The notes below the pieces were generated by a model. It made no database searches. It saw nothing but the letters and a program-made list of their open reading frames with translations, and had not been told where the DNA came from. 64,000 nucleotides of DNA from Ampelocalamus luodianensis (taxonomy: Eukaryota; Streptophyta; Magnoliopsida; Poales; Poaceae): positions 27,492,657 to 27,556,656 of the forward strand of contig CM070632.1 of assembly GCA_036346255.1 (NCBI GenBank), written 5' to 3'. Position numbers and translations under genes: made by a program. Positions 33,819-44,716 of this stretch are shown one piece after another; the first letter of the stretch is position 1, and every line of letters starts with the position of its first letter.

Positions 33819-35587
33819 ATCTCCCCCTTGATGAATACATTGACAATACTTCAAGATTGCATGATGAGAATATAAAAATATAAAAGCTTCAAAACAGGTC
33901 ATGAAAAGAATCAAGCCAAAAAAGCCAAAAGCCGTAAAAGCTCCCTCAACACAAGGAACCAAATTTCTCCAATTTTTCTCCCCATTTGGCAATGTAATCA
34001 TCAATAAGCATCAAACAAAGAATAATTCTAAGAAAGAGAAATGAGAGTAAAAATCAAGAAGCTTTATAGATTATCCAAGTCAGTTTGCATTGATTTAAGA
34101 GTAACCAAGTCATCTTTTAGTAAAGCTATTAGGATCATATAAAGTCATATACCATATAGCGATATCAAAACAAGTCTTTCAAATGATTAGGCAATTTAAA
34201 TTAATGACATGCATCTCAACAATGACCAAATCGCTTATAGAGAGCACAATGCGATATCATAATGAAAAGTTAAAGCCTAAAAGTGAAGTAAACTTTAAAT
34301 CTAGACGAGCTAGCAGTCTCATGTAGCAACCTATTGCTCCACACTCAATTCTTAAGCATGTGGCATGCTTGTAGCATACTTCTTTTCACTGTTGGCATGC
34401 TTAAAGCATACTTCTTTTCATTTGAGCACTTTCTTTGTATTATATAGATACATATATATGTATGGCATGCTTGAAGCATACATTTTTTCATTTGAGCATG
34501 TTTTTTTATAGAGATACATATATATGCATGGCATGCTTGAAGCATACATCTTTGCAATTGACTCTTTCTTATTTTTTTATATATAACATGCCAAATTGAG
34601 TGAGCAAAAGAATTGCAATAAGAAACATACGAGCCTCACCAAGATTTAAAATAAGACTCACAATCAAGCTAATCCTTTTCGTTGAACATCTTAAAGTAAT
34701 AACTATACTCAATCTAGTCAAAGTATTCGCCATGCCATACTTTAGTTCAAATATGGCAAATTAATTAAAACAGTCATGATCAAAGCTACACAACACATGA
34801 GTAAATATGATAACGAGAGCTCTACAACTCATTTGATTTCAATGGCTTGGACTTGATGAATTATTTGACAAGTATAATAAACAAAGCTTAATTGTTAACC
34901 ACAAGCTCCCCTCACAATAAGCCCATAAGATGCAACACACCAACTCACTTCGCAAAAGAGCAAATCAAAATTCAAACTTAACAAGGTGTAGAGCAATATC
35001 ACCTTTTCCACATGGTCTCTCGAGTGAAATCTCTTGGAAGTCATCAAAGAAGGTGAAGAACTATCGGTGTTCCAATCAAGCAATGACGTAAAGACTGGAA
35101 CCAAATCAAACTCATGTTCTCCACCTCGTCGCAGTTGTTCTTACATCACATCACAGAAACATCGGTCTCACAAGATCTTGGGGTTAGTGAAATAAGATTT
35201 AGAATCCATACTAAGATATCGATGAGCAGTGCAGCAAAACTATAACCAAACATGTGTGCATGAGCTATCGAATGCCAAAAGAAGCTGTTTAATCGCCTTG
35301 AAATGCAAGTAATGCTTGAATAAACATTATTTGAATTATAACCCAAACCAAGACATGAAACAGATTTAAAATCATCATAAAAGTTCTTTAAAAACATAAC
35401 TTTCGCATTAGTTCTAGGAACAACAAAAGAAGATGCACGTTTTGTATTAAGCATTCAATCTTTCCTTTGTCTCTTTCTTAACATGCCTAAAGCAAAATTC
35501 ATGGAAGTGTCCATCTCTATCACAATAGGTGCAATGAAATTTAACATAATCGTAATTCTTTGAGATGATAAGCTAGCACCTACAACA
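33819..35587 (-). other. N1 internal non-coding part
   Basis: AT-rich, with a polypurine tract at its left end and a tandem array at 34345-34560. No protein domain recognised. In an autonomous copia element this is where RT and RNase H would lie. Confidence 0.6.
34345..34560. repeat. Irregular tandem repeat around GGCATGCTTGAAGCATAC
   Basis: Four copies of a unit containing GGCATGCTT-N-AAGCATAC, itself an imperfect inverted repeat, at about 34363, 34394, 34463 and 34528. The last two share a longer 65-bp unit with ATACATATATATG. Confidence 0.75.
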
Positions 35588-36589
35588 TTAGTAGAAGAGC
35601 TTTGCACAAAACCATGATTTAAACACAGTTTGTTTTGGTTTATATTTTACTTCAAATTTTTCAGGTTCAAGAAACTTAACAACTGTAGGAGGATTATTCT
35701 TGGCATGCTCAACAAAATTAAATCCTAGACCATGATTTTTAACACTTACTTTTGACTTCTCTATAATCATATTCAAATTTTTCTTGCCAAAAGAAAATCT
35801 TTCTAAAGTGTCCTTAAGATACTCAATTTCTATAGCTAGAGTAGGATAAGCGATTGCATGTGATGATTCATTTACAATCTTCTTAGAAGCACTAGATTGA
35901 GCCAACCTTTTTTAAAGAAAATCATTAAGTTGTCTAGTCAAAGCTTCTATTTCTATGGTGGGTTTAGAACAGTTAGAGCAAGAAGTTATCTCATGATAGA
36001 GCATCTGTTGAATTGTCTCCTGTGATGAATTAAGTCTAGCTTCTAGCAACCCACAATTAGAGCAAGTTTTAATTTGAGCATTCGAAGTACTTGACTCTAA
36101 ACATGTAGGAGAACTAAGCTTGAGCTTTTCAATTTCACCATTTGCAAGTTTTAACTTTTCATCACAAGAATCATGTGTCAATCTTAGTTCATCAAGTTTA
36201 GCAGTTACATCCTCAACTTGAACCAAGGTTAATGCATTAATTGTTCTAGCAGTTTCCAGCCCAGAGTGTAAAACTTGACAAGACTCACAAGATTCATCAT
36301 CAGGAATAGAAGCTCTAAGTCTATTAATTTCAGAATTTAAACTTTCAACAAGACTATTATTTTCTTTTAATTTCTTTTTAGTCTTTTTCAATTCAATAGC
36401 AAGTTTAATCAAATCATCTTCAATCTCATCATATGATGGTCTTACCTCATCGGGATCACTGTCATCGTCATCGTTGTTGTTGTTTATTGCCATGAAGCAC
36501 ATGCCTGTAAAGTCGTTGTTCTTCTTTTTCCCTTTAGAATCATCACCATTGTCGATGTCGTCGCAACTCTCATATTTCACATCACTCAA
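35588..36589 (-). CDS. N1 coiled-coil protein, C-terminal part of the gag polyprotein
   Basis: Two minus-strand frames: 35912-36589 (225 residues) and 35588-35905 (105 residues), separated by a stop. The first has an Asp/Asn-rich start (NNNNDDDDSDPDE), a Lys/Glu heptad region (KKTKKKLKENNSLVESLNSE) and later CSNCGLLEARLNS and SCSNCSKPTIEIEAL, so there are pairs of CXXC. The pattern suggests a coiled coil with small metal-binding motifs. No catalytic domain. It lies downstream of the gag and zinc-knuckle frames, so it is likely part of the same polyprotein. Confidence 0.6.
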
Positions 36590-37163
36590 ATCAAGATGCT
36601 CAATAGCGATATGATCTTTTCAAAGAAGCTTGCGTGAGTTGCCACCTTTGGTGTTGTTGTTCTTGGATGGCGACGATAGTAATTCTTGTCTTCCTTGATC
36701 ACCTTCTCCTTGAGCTTAGGACACTCCGACTTAATGTGACTGCTCGCCACACTCATATGCACGTGATCAAACAAGCGACGCCACCTCGCTTCTTCATCCT
36801 CATATTGTTGAGTGCCTTGTATGCCCGTGAGGAGATCAACACCAAGTCCTCTTCAGGGAATTGTTCGAACTGTTCATCTGAAAAAGAAGATAAAGCAGAC
36901 AAAGAAAAAGAACTCGACGAAGCAGCCTGCACGGGGTTAGTCATAAGTGCTAAAGATGAAGATTTATCAATCTTAGATAGCCAAGCTTCCATCTCATAGG
37001 TTTTCAATCTAGAGAAAAGATCATCTATGGTTAAAGTATCTAGATCGATAGTTTGATTGATAGTTGTGACAACCATCAACCACTCAGGGCCTAAAGATAT
37101 CAAAATTTTAGTTGCATTATCTTCATCGAGAGGGATAACATTAACATAGCGCAAATTACTCAA
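36590..37163 (-). pseudogene. N1 gag (UBN2-like) and zinc knuckle
   Basis: The frame 36753-37163 carries ILISLGPEWLMVVTTINQTI and DDLFSRLKTYEME, the typical copia gag core (UBN2/gag-polypeptide type). The next frame (36586-36774) has SHIKSECPKLKEK, part of a zinc knuckle, with its first cysteines across a frameshift. The gag start, toward 37560, is broken by several indels. Confidence 0.75.
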
Positions 37164-37569
37164 TATTTTCTCAAAACAAGCAAAAGATCATCAATAGACT
37201 CACCAGGACTTCATAGCAAAATCGAATACTCTTTTTGATAAAGATTTTCGCACTTTCTTTATTTTAGTAGTTCCTTCATGATAATCACAAAGAGTTTTCC
37301 ATATTAAGTGGGTAGAATTAATATGAGCTACGATTAAATTCATTAGAAATCCCTTGAAACGAGAAGTTACGAGCTTGAGCTTTTAAATCAACATCTGCTT
37401 TTATTCAGATTAGTAATGAATGAGGAACCACATATGGTATCGAAACTTTATTCCAAACATCATTACCTTGCGCCTCAATGTAAGCACCGCATACGACACT
37501 TCCAAAGCGCAAAATCGCACATCTAGCATGGGGGCGATTCACATACCTCTGTGACGCCATAGCAACCTC

Positions 37570-37581
37570 GCTCTGATATCA
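37570..37581 (-). promoter_or_regulatory. N1 primer binding site variant
   Basis: GCTCTGATATCA, one base different from the initiator Met tRNA complement GCTCTGATACCA, 2 bp from the LTR terminus at 37584. Confidence 0.7.
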
Positions 37582-37583
37582 CT

Positions 37584-38148
37584 TGTAGGATCGTTAATGA
37601 CAATCAGAGGGGGGACAAAAACAAAAAGACAGCAAAAAGAAAAAGATATTTTTCTAGGTATTGTGCACTGTAGCAACTGCACGACTACTGTAGCGAACAG
37701 TATGTTGCACTATTCATGTGGTACGAGTGACTGTAGCAATTAAAAAAACCTGAGTCGTCCCTTTCGATCTCTTCTCTCTCCTAGAAAAATCATCAATGCA
37801 GCTTTGATTTGCTTTTGCAAGGAGTCACAACGTGCTATGCTGCTTCTCTCTCTCTCTATGTGGACGTGCACTCCCTCCAAACAACAACAACAGCCACACG
37901 CACATAGTGATCACCAAGATCAACTCTAAAAGAAGAAAAGCAGCCATAATGTACCTCACGTACGGCATGCAAAAGCCTCATCAAAGTTTACACGAGATCA
38001 TGCACTCGGAACAATGCTTGGCATGGCATATATCACTTCAATCAACTCAAATCCTCTTGATGACATCAATTTCCCAAAATCTGCCGGTCTCTCGTGACAA
38101 AAACACCGCATGTCTCAACCGCCACACCGTAAAACCCTAATGCGCCTA
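37584..38148 (-). repeat. N1 right LTR, truncated
   Basis: It matches 32629-33235 up to CCCTAATGCGC, then breaks off. It has a CT run (37845-37858) where the left LTR has a short deletion. The next base belongs to the LTR of the CRM-clade element. Confidence 0.8.
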
Positions 38149-38396
38149 ATCCTATGCTTGTCCATGACTCCACATACCTCTCCTTGGTCCTTTCCCATGT
38201 TCCTAAGCACAATTAAATCACTTGCATTAGGTAGCGATCTATTCTCGATAATATATAAACCTATGAACGAATTCACCTCGTGATTAAGTTGCGAGCACGA
38301 GCTCGAGTAATTGGTCCTTGTAACATTTGTTGTGGATCAGCTGTGTGTGTAGGCGCGGTTGTATCAAGTTAGGGATGTCCTCATCATCACCCCTTC
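38149..38396 (-). repeat. G3 left LTR, truncated
   Basis: 248 bp matching 49918-50157 from CCTATGCTTGTCC to CCTCATCA. The outer part is missing. In element sense it starts TGATGAGGACATCC, preceded by AAGAAGGGGTGA, a polypurine tract. Confidence 0.85.
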
Positions 38397-39233
38397 TTGC
38401 ATTTGAGTCGTCCTCGACTCAAGCTCATCCTCTGCTCCCAAGTATGGATTCAAATCTGCAATGTTAAATGTGGGACTAACCCCAAAATCTGCGGGAAGGT
38501 CAAGTTTGTATGTATTATCATTAATCTTTTCTAACACTTTGAAAGGACCATCACTCGAGGCATCAGTTTTGACTTTCTCAATTCAGAAACTTATCTTTTC
38601 TCAAGTGCAACCAAACAAGATTTCCTGGTTCAAAAGTTAAATGTTTTCGCCCCTGACTACCAGCAAGTTTATATTTAGCATTCATGCCCTATATTCTCCT
38701 TAGTTGTCTCATACATTTTTAAAATCAATTCAGCACGTTGTTTAGCAGCATTAAATCAATAGGAGCACGAGGAACAAAACCATAAACAACCTCAAAAGGG
38801 CACATCTTTGTAGTAGAATGCAATGAACGATTATAAGCAAACTCAATATGAGGCAAGCATTCTTCCCACATTTTTAAATTCTTTTCAACACAGCCCTAAG
38901 CATTGTAGATAAAGTTCTATTCACAACTTCATTGTCCATCGCTTGGGGATGACAAGTAGCAGAAAATAATAGCTTAGTCCCCAATTTAGCCCATAAAGTT
39001 CTCCAAAAATGGCTAAGAAATTTAGCATCACGATCTGAAACTATAGTGCTAGGCACACCATGCAAGCGAACAACTTCAGGAAAGAATAAATCAGCAATAT
39101 GGGTAGCATCATTGCTCTTATGACATGGTATAAAGTGAGCTATCTTATAAATTCTATCAACAACCACAAATATACTATCGCTCCCCTTCTTTGTTCTAGG
39201 CAATCCTAACACAAAGTCCATCGAAATATCTTC
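38397..39233 (-). pseudogene. G3 integrase core and C-terminus
   Basis: 38874-39221 is open and encodes MDFVLGLPRTKKGSDSIFVV, VRLHGVPSTIVSDRDAKFLS and the block before the catalytic Glu, where CHPQAMDNEVVNRTL shows the QTDGQTE region altered by an indel. Downstream frames carry the CRM-type tail with a DLPADFGVSPTFNIADLNPY block near 38450-38520. No canonical chromodomain was seen. Confidence 0.8.
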
Positions 39234-40196
39234 TCACGGAACGCTGGGAACTGGTAGAGGCATGTATAAACCATGAGGATTAAGTCGTGACTTAGCTCTT
39301 TGACATGTAGTGCAGTGAGCAACGCAGCGCTCGACGTCCCGTCTCATCTTTGGCCAAAAGAAATGATCAGGAAGTATATCCTCCGTTTTCTTCACGCCAA
39401 AGTGTCCCATTAGCCCGCCTCCATGCGCTTCCTGTAACAACAACAAACGAACGGAGCTAGCTGGAATGCATAGCTTGTTAGCTCTAAACACAAACCCGCC
39501 ATTAATGATAAATTTGTTCCACATTTTTCCTTCTTTATAATTCAACAATATATCTGTAAAATCAGCATCATGCACATATTGCTCTTTAATAGTCTCCAAT
39601 CCAAAAATTTTGAAGTCAAGTTGTGAAAGCATGGTATATCTTCTAGACAAAGCATCAGCAATAACATTCTCCTTTCCCTTCTTGTGTTTTATGACATAAG
39701 GAAAAAACTCAATAAATTCAACCCACTTTGCATATCTACAGTTCAATTTACTTTGACTTCGAATATGCTTTAAAGATTCGTGATCATAATGTATAACAAA
39801 TTCTTTGGGCCATAAATAATGTTGCCAAGTTTCCAAAGTTCGAAATAGTGCATATAATTCCTTATCATAAGTAGAATAGTTCAAATTAGGCCTACTCAAT
39901 TTCTCACTGAAGTATGCTATAGGTTTACCTTCTTGTAGCAATACGCCACCTAAACTAATTCCGCTGGCATCACATTCTAGTTCAAAAGTCTTATTAAAGT
40001 CAGGGAGTTGGAGTAGTGGTGCATGTGTTAACTTATCTTTCAATGTGGTGAAGGCGTTCTCTTGTGCGGTGCTCCAAACAAATAGCACACCCTTCTTGGT
40101 GAGCTCATTCAATGGTGCAGCGATGGTGCTGAAATCCTTCACGAAGCGGCAGTAGAATCCAGCAAGTCCTAAAAAGCTTCGTACCTGTGTGACCAT
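39234..40196 (-). CDS. G3 pol: RT connection, RNase H and integrase finger (open frame)
   Basis: The longest open frame of the window (320 codons). In order: VRSFLGLAGFYCRFVKDFST, then RNase H blocks FELECDASGISLGGVLLQEG and IHYDHESLKHIRSQSKLNCR, KGKENVIADALSRRYTM, then the integrase finger with LLLQEAHGGGLMGHFG and CVAHCTTCQRAKSRLNPHG. In YDHESLK the usual Ser before Asp is Tyr. This is a segment of a larger polyprotein; the neighbouring RT frame ends at a stop 58 bp away. Confidence 0.88.
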   Translation of the reverse strand: MVTQVRSFLGLAGFYCRFVKDFSTIAAPLNELTKKGVLFVWSTAQENAFTTLKDKLTHAPLLQLPDFNKTFELECDASGISLGGVLLQEGKPIAYFSEKLSRPNLNYSTYDKELYALFRTLETWQHYLWPKEFVIHYDHESLKHIRSQSKLNCRYAKWVEFIEFFPYVIKHKKGKENVIADALSRRYTMLSQLDFKIFGLETIKEQYVHDADFTDILLNYKEGKMWNKFIINGGFVFRANKLCIPASSVRLLLLQEAHGGGLMGHFGVKKTEDILPDHFFWPKMRRDVERCVAHCTTCQRAKSRLNPHGLYMPLPVPSVP

Positions 40197-40253
40197 GTTA
40201 GGAGTCGGCCAACTCTGTATTGCTTCAATCTTGGCTTGATCAACTTCAATTCC

Positions 40254-40787
40254 CTATGGAGTAAGAACATAGCCATGAAACGCGACTCGATCGGTGCAAA
40301 ATGTGCACTTCTCAAGGTTACTAAATAAACGTGCATCACCTAAAGCATTAAAAACAACACGTAAATGGTCAAGATGTTCCTCTAAGGATTTGCTGTATAT
40401 CAATATGTCATCAGAATAAACCACCACAAATCTACCAATGAAAGCACGCAAAACCTCATTCATTAGTCTCATGAAGGTGCTAGGTGCATTAGTTAATCCA
40501 AAAGGCATTACTAACCACTCATATAACCCAAACTTAGTTTTAAATGCTGTTTTCCATTCATCGCCTAATTTCATGCGAATTTGGTGATATCCACTAGGCA
40601 AATCAACCTTCGAGAAAACAACAGAGCCACTCAATTCATCAAGCATATCATCTAACATAGGAATAGGATGACGATACCTAATGGTGATAATATTGATTGC
40701 TCTACAATCTACACGCATGCGCCATGATCCATCTTTCTTAGGCACTAAAATAACCGGAACAACACAAGGACTAAGAGATTCACACAC
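40254..40787 (-). pseudogene. G3 reverse transcriptase palm
   Basis: Open for 177 codons: VPVILVPKKDGSWRMRVDCR, VVFSKVDLPSGYHQIRMKLG, LVMPFGLTNAPSTFMRLMNE and VVVYSDDILIYSKSLEEHL. The active site reads YSDD where the clade normally has YFDD, an F to S change that could impair the enzyme. One stop follows GYVLTP before the next frame. Confidence 0.9.
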
Positions 40788-40820
40788 ATACCCTTTAGCA
40801 AGAAATTCTTGAACTTGGCA

Positions 40821-41345
40821 CTAAATTTCTTTAGTTTCTTCTGGATTGGTCCTATATGGTGCACGGTTGGGCAGTGATGCACTAGGAATTAAATCAATTT
40901 GATGCTCAATCCCTCGAAGCGGTGGCAACCCCGGTGGTATGTCATTCGGAAAGACATCATTGTACTCCTGCAAAATGTTAGAGACAGCAGGAGGCAAAGA
41001 AGAAGGTGTATCCTCAAATGAAAACAAAGCTTCTTTGCAAACTAATGCATAGCAAACAGAATTACTAGCATCCAGTTCAGTCATATCATATTTGGTAGCA
41101 ACAAAACTAGCACCTTTCAATTTAATTTCTCTATTCTTCACATGAGTTGATTTAGGTTCTTTCTTTTTATGTTGCTCAAGTTCTTTTGCTACAATCTGAT
41201 TTTCTCTCTTAGCATTCTCCTGATTCTTCTCTCTACTAGCTTTAGCAAGTTCATCTTTAACAATTTGTTCAGGAGTCATAGGATGCATCACAATTTTCTT
41301 TCCCTTGAACATGAGAGAGTATTGATTATTTCTATCATGATGCAC
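40821..41345 (-). pseudogene. G3 pol: protease to RT linker and RT N-terminus
   Basis: 174 open codons with a lysine-rich linker and then LQEYNDVFPNDIPPGLPPLR and GIEHQIDLIPSASLPNRAPY, the entry to the RT domain. One stop separates it from 40787. Confidence 0.85.
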
Positions 41346-42127
41346 ACAATCAGTATCGTATTGCCAAGGTCATCCTAATAACAATGAACAAGCTTGTATA
41401 GGAACAACGTCGCAATCAACTCATGGTATGAACCCATAGAAAAGTTTACTCTCACCATTCGTATTACCTTCAACTTACCACTGTTGTTGAACCATTGAAT
41501 ATGGTATGGGTGGAGATGAGGGTGGTCCGCAAAGCAAGCTTCTCCATCATATCCATACTCGCCAAATTGTTGCAACTCCCACCATCAATAATTATGCGAA
41601 TCGAGCGTTCCTTGACGGCACCCTTGATTTGAAACAAATTATGACGCTGATTTTGCTCGGCACGAGAAACTTGAGCACTTAGTACGCGTTGCACTATAAT
41701 GCTCAAATACTTGCCGGCATCTTCGGCACCAACATGTTTCTCTTCATGATCAGATTCATCATCAAGTCCTGTAGAGAGCGATTGCAAGCATAACATATGT
41801 TTCATCATCAAAATCACTAGCGAGGAATACCCACCATCATCGCGTATGATCGATGCCGCTTGTTTGGACAATCCGCATCATGTGTCCATAGCCTTTGCAC
41901 CGATGACATTGAATATCCTTAGTTCGTCCCGCCGAAGCAAATCAAGAGGAGGTTTTTGCGGGCGCTTGTGGTGTTGATTTGGTTGCTTGAACTTCGTGGT
42001 CTTTGGAGTTGAAGTAGTGAGCGCGGCTTGTTGTTGAAGTGTGGCGGTGGGGTGCATGGCGGGCGGGCGATGAGGTGCGTGGTGTCCATGAGTTTGTGCG
42101 ACTGCGAAGTGTTAGATCATGTCCTCG
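41346..42127 (-). pseudogene. G3 protease and zinc knuckle
   Basis: SIRIIIDGGSCNNLASMDMM (41560-41640) is the CRM-clade protease block with D-G-G in place of D-S-G. Toward 41900 the sequence encodes a CHRCKGYGHMMR-like zinc knuckle in another frame. Several frameshifts. Confidence 0.75.
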
Positions 42128-42966
42128 TCAAGCGCCCTGCACTTCACGTTCAGCTTTGAAAGCAAGATGAAACAATCTAGTAATGAAGTTGTAATCTTTA
42201 TAATCAAGGATGTCTTGAATTTCTCGATTCAACCCTCCCAAAAACCTAGCCATTGATGCCTCCTCATTCTCATCTAAACCACAATGCAACATACTAATTT
42301 GCAATTCTTGATAGTAGTCTTCCACGGACTTTGTACCTTGTCGTAAGCGTTTCAATTTATTTAACAAATCACGAGCATAATATGAGGAACAAATCGATGC
42401 CGCATAAGCAATTTTAAAGCCTCCCAAGTGTTAGGTATGTTATTGGATGTTGACGGCAATGTTCTTTCCACCAAATAGAAGCAAAATCTGTAAATTCACT
42501 AGTAGCAGCCCTAACTCGTCTAATTTCAGGAACTTCATGGCAAGCAAATTTTTGATCGATAGCTAGTTCCCAATTAAGATAACCATCAGGATCTTATTTA
42601 CCATTAAAAGAGGGCAGAGTGAATTTAACCTTAGCAAAAGAATCATCGTGGTCATGTACCTCACGTCATGGGGGGTCTCGTCCCATACCATGTCGATTAA
42701 AACGCAACTATCGATGAGCTCGATCGTTGTTATTGTTACCCATGTCATTGGCCTCGGTATCAGTCACATAGTCGAATTCATCTTGTGCCTCTACCACCGA
42801 GACAGCAGGGGGAACAGCAGTGGATGCATGGGCCAGCTCGTTAAGGCGCGCCATAATACCTGCCAAAGAAGTGTTAGTGACGCCTTGCGCTCTGTCTATC
42901 GCGGCGAGCGTGGCGTTTGTCTCAATTTGGGCGTCCTCAAGTTGAGCAAGTTGCTCATTCGTGAGC
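42128..42966 (-). pseudogene. G3 gag, interrupted by a nested LTR element
   Basis: 42128-42427 encodes CSSYYARDLLNKLKRLRQGT and a region with YQELQISMLHCGLDE, the gag capsid-like domain. 42708-42966 encodes QLAQLEDAQIETNATLAAID and an Ala/Val-rich stretch. The frame is cut at 42967 by the terminus of another LTR. Its start continues beyond 47939. Confidence 0.8.
42962..42966. repeat. Target duplication of G5, left copy
   Basis: TGAGC here against TGACC at 47935-47939, four of five bases matching, flanking 42967-47934. Confidence 0.5.
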
Positions 42967-43414
42967 TGTAACACCCTGGCTATTCGGAAGCCAAAATACT
43001 ACCTAAAGACCTAACATGATATCATACAATGGAATAACTGCGTCAATAACTGCCTCAACACCCACAACTATGGTATTCGGGGTAGATACTACTCTATTCT
43101 TTTACCACGAACGGTGGTGTAGCCTGGCAAAGCCCAGGGCCACGACATCAACCTCTCAACATCACCCATATCCAATAATCAACTATGAATATAGAATATC
43201 ATCTCATAACAATCACAGAATAATTTCATAGGTATAGAAGATCATATCATATCATTGAGTAACAAGGCAACATAATGGCAACGGAAACGCATTGCTTGAA
43301 CCATCCCCTCCTACTGTGCATCAGTGTGTCAAGTTTTAGGTTAATTAACCATTAACAAATTTTAGCAAGTTCAGCAACCTAAGTTGCTAACTTATTCACC
43401 ACGGACCTAAAGCC

Positions 43415-43427
43415 CACTCTGATACCA
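43415..43427 (-). promoter_or_regulatory. G5 primer binding site
   Basis: CACTCTGATACCA, complementary to the initiator Met tRNA end with one change, next to the LTR terminus at 43430. It shows that the element points left. Confidence 0.75.
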
Positions 43428-43429
43428 AC

Positions 43430-44716
43430 TGTAACACCCTGGCTATTTGGAAGCCAAAATGCTACCTAAAGACCTAACATGATATCATACAATGGAATAA
43501 CTGCGTCAATAATTCATCAACTAAGCTAAACAGACTAACATCAGTTGGAACATAAACAGGAATGTAATACTGGATCCACTAAGAAATTGTATCAACGAAT
43601 GATCAATGAACATAAACAACTATTTAAACAAACTCGACGAAAGCAAGTTACCATCCATGTCTAAGTTTACCTATTACAATCCAACAATTACGAATTAAAG
43701 ACAATAACAATTCTTTTATTGAATCTAGTATAAGGTGAAATATTTGGCAGTGCGTGTCTACTCCCTCCCAAGAGAAACTTCATCAACGATCACCTAAAAA
43801 CAAATACACAAAGCAAGAGTGAGTCCAGGACTCAGCAAGTACATGAATTAGATTAACATACAACCAATATGGATAAGAAAACCTCTTCACAATTTCTTAA
43901 CATACCACGAACAGTTATTTAGGAATGCATGAAATGAATGAATATAATCAAAGGATGGATGCACACATACTTATACTCTAAGTATAGCTAGTGACACACC
44001 CGTTGGTGTTCACTTAAGCCCGTATTTATCGAAATACGGGGATCCAAAATACCGTATGAAGAACGTTTCATACGGGTGTCCAAACTGCCCACATTGGAAT
44101 GGTGGGGCTCACATGCCCATACCGAATTGATGGGACTTTAGACTCCACTCTGTGGAGCTCCACTCCGTGGACGGAACATGAACATGGATGCAACTTTAGA
44201 CTCCACTCCGTGGACGGAACTTGAACATGGATGCATGAATGTATTTATGAACAACGACTAGCATCATCTTTGAACATATGAATTTCACATACGGAGGAAA
44301 CATAATCATCGGAACTTCTCACGTATCAAATGAAAATACAGTACGAACATCAAGCATCCAACATACATAATTCATACAAACGTCAATGTACTTGCGTTCT
44401 ACTGTGCGACGCGATAGTAGGCAAAGGTGGTACTCCTAAACCCGAAGCTTCACCGCCTAAACAAATAAACAAATGAAATAAGAACACATTGCACACGACA
44501 CTTCTCGACACCGTTCTACAACGCTTCTCCGGTGACTCAAGATTCAATTAGAAACTCTAATCTAAAAATCGACTACTCGAGCACAACCCAAATCGGATAG
44601 CAAAGACGGTAAAAACATCATATCTATTGATCGAACTCGGAATGAGGTGAGACCAATTTCTATGGATTCTTAACTGACATATCTACAATACTCTAGTTGA
44701 CGAGATCTCCCGATTC
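43430..44716 (-). repeat. G5 LTR, left segment
   Basis: First 1287 bp of the LTR, AT-rich, interrupted after GATTC. The other 911 bp are at 47024-47934. Confidence 0.75.

Larger units (their letters stand above)
32629..38148 (-). mobile_element. N1: copia-like element with gag but no pol, right LTR truncated
   Basis: LTRs at 32629-33818 and 37584-38148 share TGTAGGATCGTTAATGACAA and long later blocks. On the minus strand a polypurine tract (33819-33829, AAGGGGGAGAT) precedes one LTR, and a primer binding site variant (37570-37581) follows the other. The internal 3.8 kb encodes only gag-like and coiled-coil frames; I see no protease, integrase, RT or RNase H. It would therefore depend on proteins from another element. 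The right LTR ends after about 565 bp, fused to the truncated LTR of the next element. Confidence 0.75.

Noticed and set aside
34345..34560. Possible miniature inverted-repeat transposon
   Set aside because: The GCATGC-rich inverted words are part of an irregular tandem array; no terminal inverted repeats with target duplication were found.
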